Assembly (NCBI GenBank): GCA_030610025.1
Contig: JAUWSP010000198.1
Location: 1-5,890 of the forward strand
DNA from: Acidobacteriota bacterium
GTDB lineage: Bacteria; Acidobacteriota; Thermoanaerobaculia; Multivoradales; JAHEKO01
Length of the DNA stretch: 5,890 nucleotides
Direction: 5' to 3'
The stretch's first letter is position 1. Each line of letters starts with the position of its first letter. A program made the position numbers and the translations under genes. The notes beneath the pieces were generated by a model. That model made no database searches. It saw only the letters and a program-made list of their open reading frames with translations, and was not told the DNA's origin. This document shows, piece by piece, positions 1 through 5,079 of this stretch.

Positions 1-297
1 GGCGTGTTTCCTGTCGATACGGGTCTCTATCAGTTCATTGAAATGCTGCTGGATGAGACACAGAGCTACGTCGTCGAGATGATCGATCCGGAGGATCCCG
101 ACTTGGGCTGTGAATTGGATCAATCGCCGCTCCAGATCCCGAGCGAGAAGTTCAAGATCAATGGCGGGCCCTTTGAGGTCGATGCTGACACGAAAGTCCT
201 CATCGACTTCGATGCCGAGAAGTCTCTCAAGACGACTGGCAACGGCAAGACCTGGCAGCTCAAGCCCGACGTTTCGATCGCCCAGGTTGATCCCTAG
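1..297 (+). CDS. DUF4382-like protein, C-terminal fragment (5' end outside window)
   Basis: The reading frame is open from the first base and stops with TAG at 295-297, leaving 98 visible codons. A GTG at 4 is in frame, but nothing supports it as the true start and the gene most likely begins upstream. The visible part has the pattern I know from the end of DUF4382 domains: a short 'IPS' strand, then a segment reading F-E-V-D-A-D-T-K-V-L-I-D-F-D-A-E-K-S-L, then a glycine-containing turn and a final strand 'WQLKPDVSI'. DUF4382 proteins are usually exported, beta-sandwich-like proteins of unknown function, often lipoproteins. The signal peptide, if any, lies outside the window. The fragment is acidic, with many Asp and Glu residues, which suits an extracytoplasmic protein. 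It converges on the metalloprotease gene across an 83-bp gap. The family call comes from pattern memory and is moderately sure; the function is unknown. Confidence 0.62.
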   Translation, partial: GVFPVDTGLYQFIEMLLDETQSYVVEMIDPEDPDLGCELDQSPLQIPSEKFKINGGPFEVDADTKVLIDFDAEKSLKTTGNGKTWQLKPDVSIAQVDP

Positions 298-318
298 TTC
301 GAGAGCGGGAATATGTCG

Positions 319-339
319 GGGCGGCCCTTGCGGCCGCCC
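319..339. terminator. GC-rich hairpin between convergent genes, no T-tract
   Basis: GGGCGGCC (319-326) and GGCCGCCC (332-339) form a perfect 8-bp stem around a 5-nt loop. It begins 22 bp after the stop of the DUF4382-like gene and lies beyond the stop of the opposing protease gene, so it could act on both transcripts. Neither side has the run of T expected of a classical intrinsic terminator. A U-less terminator, or a 3'-end-stabilising hairpin, is an inference from position and stem strength. Confidence 0.45.
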
Positions 340-365
340 GCCGTACGTCCATCTCAGGGCGTAGT

Positions 366-393
366 GTCGAAGTTGGACGACTACCAACTCGAC
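366..393 (-). terminator. Hairpin spanning the protease stop codon
   Basis: AGTTGG (371-376) pairs with CCAACT (384-389) across a 7-nt loop. The stem extends as GTCG (366-369) with CGAC (390-393) after one bulged A at 370, giving 10 bp in all. The protease stop codon (381-383 on the minus strand) lies in the loop. No T-run follows on the minus strand. It may mark the 3' end of the protease mRNA or may be a chance structure in a GC-rich region. Confidence 0.3.
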
Positions 394-1715
394 GTATCGC
401 CCGACTCGAAGCCGTCTTCGAAGATCGAGGTGGTGCTGGTGCAGAGGGAGCTGTCCCTGAAGTTGGCGAAGGTCAAGGCCGTCTTGTCCAACGTCAGGTG
501 GTTGTCGGCGTCGCAGCCAGGGGCGGCATTTCCCTCTTTGCAGGTGGTCGAAGTTCCAGCGGCCACTCCCATCGGGTCACCACCGTAGCTGACTATCGGG
601 TTCGACCAGTACTGCAAGCGAGAGCAATTGGGCCCCGAGTCACTGCATTCGGTGTTGTAGGCCATGATGGTCCGCCATCGATCGGGGGCGTTGACGAAAC
701 CATGGCTGTGGGCGTAGGGGGTCTTCGAGTTGTCGACATACCAGTCGTGTCTCGCCCCCATGTTGTGCCCCAGCTCGTGCGCAAAGCTGTAGTAGCCGGT
801 GGCGCAGGTGTAGCTGACGAGAGAGAAAGCCAAACTCTCGAACGAAGACGAGACGCTCGACATGATGTAGGCCATTCCGCACCACTGGGTGTCACCGACA
901 ATCAGGACGACCGCGTCGGCGCAGCCAGCGTCCCGTAGACCGTGAACGTTGTCCATGTGGCCGTCAGTCGTGCCGGACAGCCGCGTGAGCGTTGTGGACC
1001 AGTTGAAACCGACCTCGCTATAGTCCACCTGTTGCACATCTGTCAGCGTGAGCCGCTGGCTGATTCCGCTGTTGGCGTAGGACTGGTTGGTTTCGACCAC
1101 CGCCAGGTCGATCAGATTCTCGATTGCGGTCGTGCCCCCGGCCTTGTCACGGGCCGTCGGAGTGTAGACGACCAGAATGTCGATCTTGCTTCCGTCGTCG
1201 GAAGCCTCGAAACTCTCTGGGAGGTCCGATTCCGACCTGGAGACCTCTATGGGCTCGATCTCCGGAGCGTAGGTCGCCGGATCGACTTCGCTCAACCAGT
1301 GCAGACCGTCTCGAATGTGGCGAATCTGGAAGAGGGTTTCCCCTGTGTTGACGGTCCCCGTCATGGCCCCGTTACGAATTACCAGACTGACGGTGCCCGA
1401 GGAGCTTTCCTTGAGGTGCCCGGTCCAGTACCGGCCCCCTGACGCCAACTGCCCAGCCTGGTCGAGCCGGGCTGTGAAGATCGCATCTGGGAAAAGGTTC
1501 AGCGCCAGGGACGGGACCGGGGTGCCCTGGCCGGATTCGAGCTGCACGAGATCTACGGCCACGGCGCGGCGTCGAAGAACGGTAGCAGCGCCTTCTCCGA
1601 AGTCGGCCTGGTTCTCGATGGTTGCCTCAGAGAACAGTCCGGGGGAAGCCTGACCGATCGCGGGCACGAGTAGCCCCAAGGCGAGCATGAGCGTCAGTGT
1701 CGAGGTCCTTCGCAT
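381..1715 (-). CDS. Secreted M12-type (reprolysin-like) zinc metalloprotease
   Basis: This 444-residue protein is a predicted exported metzincin endopeptidase. Residues 1-23 form a Sec signal peptide: Arg2-Arg3, a Leu-rich core to about residue 20, and probable cleavage after GQA (21-23). Residues 24 to about 175 look like a propeptide-type region. The catalytic domain starts near 177 (KIDILVVYTPTA). The zinc site is HELGHNMGARHD at 313-324: His313, His317 and His323 as ligands, Glu314 as the general base, and Asp324 after the third His as in adamalysins. The Met-turn is I-M-A-Y at 350-353. The eight cysteines (265, 279, 304, 357, 364, 392, 401, 425) could make up to four disulfides. The domain closes with 'FANFR' near 416-420. 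The tail, residues 431-444, reads IFEDGFESGDTSSW. The ATG at 1713-1715 is favoured because GGAG (1724-1727) lies 8 nt upstream and the signal peptide begins there. The gene appears intact and monocistronic. The substrate is unknown. Confidence 0.93.
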   Translation of the reverse strand: MRRTSTLTLMLALGLLVPAIGQASPGLFSEATIENQADFGEGAATVLRRRAVAVDLVQLESGQGTPVPSLALNLFPDAIFTARLDQAGQLASGGRYWTGHLKESSSGTVSLVIRNGAMTGTVNTGETLFQIRHIRDGLHWLSEVDPATYAPEIEPIEVSRSESDLPESFEASDDGSKIDILVVYTPTARDKAGGTTAIENLIDLAVVETNQSYANSGISQRLTLTDVQQVDYSEVGFNWSTTLTRLSGTTDGHMDNVHGLRDAGCADAVVLIVGDTQWCGMAYIMSSVSSSFESLAFSLVSYTCATGYYSFAHELGHNMGARHDWYVDNSKTPYAHSHGFVNAPDRWRTIMAYNTECSDSGPNCSRLQYWSNPIVSYGGDPMGVAAGTSTTCKEGNAAPGCDADNHLTLDKTALTFANFRDSSLCTSTTSIFEDGFESGDTSSW

Positions 1716-1755
1716 CCAAGTTGCTCCGAGCTGTAGGGCAAGACTTCGGAGCCGG

Positions 1756-1784
1756 ATGATGCCACGCGGGACCCAAGATCACAA
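1756..1784 (-). promoter_or_regulatory. Possible promoter of the metalloprotease gene
   Basis: On the minus strand, TTGTGA (1784-1779) and CATCAT (1761-1756) are separated by 17 bp. Each matches its sigma70 hexamer (-35 and -10) at 4 of 6 positions. Transcription would start near 1749, giving a leader of about 34 nt that contains the GGAG ribosome site. The match is modest and similar pairs occur by chance. Position relative to the gene is the main support. Confidence 0.3.
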
Positions 1785-1819
1785 GGGAGGTCGATGCGCC
1801 TGGCTGCGAGTCGAGACCG

Positions 1820-1837
1820 ACCTGGCGAGCGCCAGGT
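1820..1837. promoter_or_regulatory. Operator-like palindrome abutting the operon promoter
   Basis: ACCTGGCG-AG-CGCCAGGT is a perfect 8+8 bp inverted repeat with a 2-bp centre. Its last base lies immediately before the TTGACA -35 box at 1838. A dyad of this size and position is typical of a binding site for a dimeric transcription factor. No regulator gene is visible in the window, so the partner is unknown. It could also influence the divergent protease gene, whose candidate promoter lies about 36 bp away. Confidence 0.5.
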
Positions 1838-1867
1838 TTGACAACCGACCTCCGGTTTCGATCTAGT
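1838..1867 (+). promoter_or_regulatory. Sigma70-like promoter for the ligase-GNAT-hydrolase-lipase operon
   Basis: A perfect TTGACA (1838-1843) is followed after 18 bp by TCTAGT (1862-1867), a 4 of 6 match to the -10 box. The expected transcription start is near 1874-1875. This places the in-frame GTG at 1866 inside the promoter, and the ATG at 1875 at or next to the transcript's 5' end. It favours the ATG at 1917 as the usual, leadered start. The spacer holds a small dyad, AACCG (1843-1847) with CGGTT (1853-1857). Confidence 0.55.
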
Positions 1868-1916
1868 GCCTTGTATGCGATCGGCTTCCTCACCGACGAT
1901 CTTCGGTGGTGCTGCC

Positions 1917-3485
1917 ATGGCTCTACGCTTTGTCAAGGAGCTCGGCGGCTTCTTGCGCCAGCCGTTCGAGCCTAGAGTCGAACTGGAAGGCGTTCGCCGT
2001 CAGTTGGCAACGCGTCAAGAATCCTTTCTCGATCTTCTCGATCGGGGTGTTTTCACACAGCCTCACAGCCCCTACCTCTCCTTGATGAGGGAAGCGGGTA
2101 TCGAATCGGGTGATGTCGAAGAGCTTGTTCGTGCTGAGGGGGTCGAGGGGGCCCTGGGCCGTCTTTTTGATGCCGGCGTGCGTGTGAGCCTCGATGAGCT
2201 CAAGGGCCGTAGACCCATTCGGAGACCCGGTTTCGAGAGAGAGACCCGGGCCTCCGACTTCGACAACCCTCTGAGACGCTCTCACTTCGAAGGCAGGACA
2301 GGAGGCAGCCGCGGAGCCGGGACCCGGCTCATCGTGGATCTGGGCCTGGTGCGCTACGAGGCGGCTCATCTGTATCTATCCCTGCAGGCTCTTGGAGCCC
2401 TGGATTGGCCTGCGGCCCGCTGGCGTCCAGTTCCACCCGGGGTGACAGGAATCAAGGAGGCACTCTACAGAGCCCGCATCGACCGCCTGCCTGAAGTCTG
2501 GTTCAGTCAGAATCGGTACCACCTTCGTAGGGAAGATGCTCGGGCAGCCACCTTTGCTGCCTGCGCTATCGGAGGGAGCCGTTTGTGGGGTAGACCCCTA
2601 CCCATGCCAAAGCACGTGCCCCTGGATCGGGCGGCCGAGATCGCGAAGTGGCTGTCGCGCAAGACCTCTTCGGGCACTCCTGCGCTGTTGGACACCAATG
2701 TTTCTTCTGCGATCCGGGTGTGCCGGGCTGCCAGCGACGGTGGACATGACATCTCCGGGGCGCTGTTTCGCACCGGCGGTGAGCCTCTGACGCCTGGCCG
2801 AGCCCAGATGATCGAGCAGACGGACAGCCAGGTCGTCTGCAACTATGGCATCGCGGAAGCGGGTCGGTTGGGTCTGGCCTGTGGTGACCCCTCCATGCCC
2901 GATGAGGTGCATCTGTTGGCAGACAAGATTGCGGTACTGCAGCGGCCTCACGTTCCGGCTTTCGGGGGTCCTGCTCTCGATGCCCTCTTCGTGACGACGC
3001 TGCATCCCGCGACACCGAAGCTGATGCTCAATGTCGAGATCGGCGACTATGCGGTTCGGTCACGCCGCCACTGCGATTGCGCCCTGGGCAGGGCCGGCTT
3101 CGACGACCATCTGCACACGATCCGAAGTTATGAAAAGCTGACCAGCGAAGGGATGCACTTTCTGGGTAGTGATCTACTGGAGTTGCTCGAGAGAGTCTTG
3201 CCCGAGCGGTTCGGCGGGGGTCCGAACGACTATCAACTGGTGGAAGAGGAGATCGACGGATTGGCTCGAGTGACCCTGGTCGTCAATCCCAGCGTGGGTA
3301 AGGTTCGAGAATCAGAAGTCACCGAAGCCGTACTCGGCGCCCTGCAGCGCGGAGGCCAGGGACGAGCCATGATGAGTCAGTGGTGGAGGGATGGATCGAC
3401 CCTGAATGTGGAGCGCCGGGAGCCGTTTGTGACCGGCGCAGCCAAAGTGCTTCCTCTTCATGTCAAACAGGGAAGCGCAGAGTGA
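1917..3485 (+). CDS. ANL-superfamily adenylating enzyme (phenylacetate-CoA ligase-like)
   Basis: This 522-residue cytoplasmic protein resembles PaaK/CapK-type acyl- or aryl-CoA ligases, which make an acyl-adenylate with ATP and then usually a CoA thioester. An N-terminal helical part (1-100) includes 'SPYLSLMREAG' and 'GVRVSLDELKG'. The phosphate-binding loop is TGGSRGAGTR (128-137). RTGGEPLTPGR (285-295) and NYGIAEAG (309-316) match the family's GGE and YG-x-x-E elements. 'EIGDYAV' (374-380) matches the ribose-binding Asp strand, and Cys386/Cys388 recall the C-x-C-G segment. The hinge region is near 403-413 and Lys510 is a candidate C-terminal catalytic lysine. The loop lacks the usual lysine and has Arg and Ala in place of Thr-Gly-Lys. 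ATG 1917 is chosen because GGTGG (1905-1909) lies 7 nt upstream. ATG 1875 (536 residues) and GTG 1866 (539) are alternatives. It is first in the putative operon. The substrate cannot be told from sequence, and phenylacetate itself is not implied. Confidence 0.85.
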   Translation: MALRFVKELGGFLRQPFEPRVELEGVRRQLATRQESFLDLLDRGVFTQPHSPYLSLMREAGIESGDVEELVRAEGVEGALGRLFDAGVRVSLDELKGRRPIRRPGFERETRASDFDNPLRRSHFEGRTGGSRGAGTRLIVDLGLVRYEAAHLYLSLQALGALDWPAARWRPVPPGVTGIKEALYRARIDRLPEVWFSQNRYHLRREDARAATFAACAIGGSRLWGRPLPMPKHVPLDRAAEIAKWLSRKTSSGTPALLDTNVSSAIRVCRAASDGGHDISGALFRTGGEPLTPGRAQMIEQTDSQVVCNYGIAEAGRLGLACGDPSMPDEVHLLADKIAVLQRPHVPAFGGPALDALFVTTLHPATPKLMLNVEIGDYAVRSRRHCDCALGRAGFDDHLHTIRSYEKLTSEGMHFLGSDLLELLERVLPERFGGGPNDYQLVEEEIDGLARVTLVVNPSVGKVRESEVTEAVLGALQRGGQGRAMMSQWWRDGSTLNVERREPFVTGAAKVLPLHVKQGSAE

Positions 3486-3498
3486 AGTTCGGGACTTT

Positions 3499-3505
3499 GG
3501 GAGGG
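3499..3505 (+). promoter_or_regulatory. Ribosome binding site deciding the GNAT gene start
   Basis: GGGAGGG lies 5 nt before GTG 3511 and only 2 nt before GTG 3508. The in-frame ATG at 3460, which would overlap the ligase gene by 26 bp, is preceded by pyrimidine-rich sequence without a Shine-Dalgarno match. The site therefore favours GTG 3511. Confidence 0.6.
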
Positions 3506-3510
3506 CCGTG

Positions 3511-4161
3511 GTGAGGTTTCGAATTCGTCCCTACCAGGATGGAGACGCCGAGGGAGTCGTCGAGGTCTACCGCGACGCCTACGATGTTCTGCGCGCCAGT
3601 CGCGGTGGCCAGCACGCCGACTCGATCGTCGACCGAATCCAGGCGATGTCCGATGAAGCCCTTCTGGAACGACTCCTCCGTGGCTACTATCTCGTCGTGG
3701 CCGAGAACGAGGACGACGGTGCTTTGCTGGGCATCGGAGCCGTCAGTGATCGGCGAATCGATCGTCTGCTCGGGAGCGCGCGGAGCAAGAGTCACTATGT
3801 CAGGCTGGGACTGCAACGGGGCAAGGGTGGCGTCGGCCTCGGGACCCTGCTCCGAGAAGCCACTCTCGGGCAGGCTCGAAAGCTCGGCTACCGCAAGGTC
3901 TGGGGCTACTCTCAACCCGAGTCGAAGGGCTGGCATGGCAAATTCGGAGCACGGTTCTATCGACGCCATGACACCTACAACCCCGAGCACTCGATGATGG
4001 TGCACTACTATGACATCGAGCTGCGAAAGAGCCTCTGGAACTCCATCAGGATCGAGCCTTGCATCGTCCGGTTGTTCAAACTGGTGCCGACCCTGAAGGC
4101 GAGACTAGAAAGTCGCAGGAGTAGACTCGATCGACAGCTCGAACATCCACAGAACGACTGA
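3511..4161 (+). CDS. GNAT-family N-acetyltransferase-like protein
   Basis: This 216-residue protein (233 if begun at ATG 3460) has the GNAT fold pattern: an opening beta strand FRIRPYQDGD (3-12), two helices, strand YYLVVAE (59-65), and strand GIGAVSD (74-80). The acetyl-CoA binding region runs from VRLGL (97-101) through a glycine-rich loop QRGKGGVGLG (102-111) into helix TLLREATLGQARKLGY. A strand KVWGYS and the segment KFGARFYRRHDTY (144-156) match the C-terminal GNAT elements. The family transfers acetyl or other acyl groups from CoA to amines. The loop does not cleanly fit the textbook Q/R-x-x-G-x-G/A form, as it seems two residues longer. The C-terminal 45 residues are basic and helical (KARLESRRSRLDRQL). 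The start at GTG 3511 follows the GGGAGGG site and the usual 'IRPY' opening. The gene is 25 bp after the ligase and 24 bp before the C-N hydrolase. The acceptor is unknown. Confidence 0.82.
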   Translation: MRFRIRPYQDGDAEGVVEVYRDAYDVLRASRGGQHADSIVDRIQAMSDEALLERLLRGYYLVVAENEDDGALLGIGAVSDRRIDRLLGSARSKSHYVRLGLQRGKGGVGLGTLLREATLGQARKLGYRKVWGYSQPESKGWHGKFGARFYRRHDTYNPEHSMMVHYYDIELRKSLWNSIRIEPCIVRLFKLVPTLKARLESRRSRLDRQLEHPQND

Positions 4162-4185
4162 AGGCTCGTCCTGGAAGGAACCAAT

Positions 4186-5007
4186 ATGAGAATTGCACTC
4201 GTGCAGCAGGAGGCCTCGCAGGACAAGCAGCACAACCTGGGGAGGGGCCTGGAAGCGGCACGGCGGGCGGCCGGGGAGGGGGCAGAAGTCGTTGGCTTTG
4301 CAGAGCTGGCTTTCGAGCCGTTCTATCCGCAGCGTCCGGCAAGTGGCGGGGTGAAGGATCTGGCTGAGCCGGTGCCAGGGCCCATTACCGAGAGCTTTCA
4401 GAAGCTCGCCGTGGAGCTCGGAGTCGTGGTTGTGTTGAATTTGTTCGAGCGGGATGGTGAGCAGACGTTCGACACGTCACCGGTCATCGACGCAGACGGC
4501 ACACTGCTCGGCCGAACCCGGATGGTCCACATCACCGAGTACGACTGTTTCCACGAACAGGGCTACTACAGCGAAGGAGACCGGGGCGCGCCGGTCTATG
4601 CGACCCGCGCCGGCATGATCGGCGTCGCAATCTGTTACGACAGGCACTACCCGGAGTACATGCGAGCCCTGGCTCTGAACGGAGCAGAGATTGTCATGGT
4701 GCCCCAGGCCGGGGCAGTGGGGGAGTGGCCCGAAGGCCTGTACGAGGCCGAGATGCGGGTGGCGGCCTTTCAGAACGGCTACTTCACTGCCCTCTGCAAC
4801 CGCGTTGGCAAGGAAGAGTGCCTGACCTTCGGTGGAGAGTCGTTCGTCTGCGATCCGGCCGGGCTCGTAATCGCCCGGGCGCCAACCATGGAAGAGACGA
4901 TTCTCTACGCCGATCTCGACCTGGAAGAGGTGGCCAGGTCCCACGCCCGTGAGCTCTTTCTGAGGGACCGAAGACGAGAGCTCTATGGCGAATGGTTGTC
5001 CCGCTAG
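4186..5007 (+). CDS. Carbon-nitrogen hydrolase (nitrilase superfamily) lacking the usual catalytic Lys
   Basis: This 273-residue protein has the full length of a single-domain C-N hydrolase. It starts at an ATG with GGAAGGAA (4173-4180) 5 nt upstream. Members are cytoplasmic thiol amidases, including N-carbamoylputrescine and omega-amidases, and use a Glu-Lys-Cys triad. Glu40 (FAELAFEPF, 38-46) and nucleophile Cys150 (GVAICYDRHYPE, 146-157) are present. The second structural Glu is E124 (CFHEQGYY). NGYFTALCNRVG (197-208) and GGESFVCDPAG (216-226) match later family blocks. The segment normally reading R-K-x-H-I is RTRMVHIT (110-117), placing Met113 where the catalytic Lys belongs. I recall similar T-R-M-V-H-I-T sequences in database proteins, so this may mark a subfamily rather than a lesion. 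'AGAVGEWPEGLYEAEM' (175-190) is unlike common AguB sequences. The specific amide substrate is unresolved. The gene sits directly after the GNAT gene, matching the domain pair in fused proteins such as YhcX. Confidence 0.9.
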   Translation: MRIALVQQEASQDKQHNLGRGLEAARRAAGEGAEVVGFAELAFEPFYPQRPASGGVKDLAEPVPGPITESFQKLAVELGVVVVLNLFERDGEQTFDTSPVIDADGTLLGRTRMVHITEYDCFHEQGYYSEGDRGAPVYATRAGMIGVAICYDRHYPEYMRALALNGAEIVMVPQAGAVGEWPEGLYEAEMRVAAFQNGYFTALCNRVGKEECLTFGGESFVCDPAGLVIARAPTMEETILYADLDLEEVARSHARELFLRDRRRELYGEWLSR

Positions 5008-5010
5008 AAC

Positions 5011-5015
5011 AGGAG
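5011..5015 (+). promoter_or_regulatory. Alternative ribosome binding site for the lipase gene (GTG 5023)
   Basis: AGGAG lies 7 nt before an in-frame GTG at 5023, a textbook layout only 15 bp after the preceding stop. A second purine run, GGGGGA (5067-5072), lies 7 nt before ATG 5080. The two sites leave the start of the lipase open. GTG 5023 would add 19 residues, including an Arg-rich stretch, to the front of the signal peptide. Confidence 0.4.
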
Positions 5016-5079
5016 TCGGCTGGTGTCCACCAATCCGAAAGCTCGGCCCCGCCGGAGAATTGAAGCGGGGGACGGTCAG

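Noticed and set aside
415..424. 10-bp palindrome TCTTCGAAGA near the protease 3' end
   Set aside because: It falls in codons for the F-E-D-G-F-E tail and is explained by Phe/Glu codons. A palindrome this short is expected by chance.
498..1442. Two plus-strand open frames (498-938 and 942-1442) opposite the protease
   Set aside because: They lie wholly within the intact metalloprotease gene, show no family motifs, and follow from its codon bias.
1923..2369. Minus-strand open frame of 148 codons within the ligase gene
   Set aside because: It is antisense to the N-terminal half of a gene with a good promoter and motifs. No ribosome site or recognisable protein pattern was seen.
3463..4005. Minus-strand open frame of 180 codons across the GNAT gene
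   Set aside because: The GNAT frame on the plus strand has recognisable strands and a cofactor loop, and the opposite frame has none.
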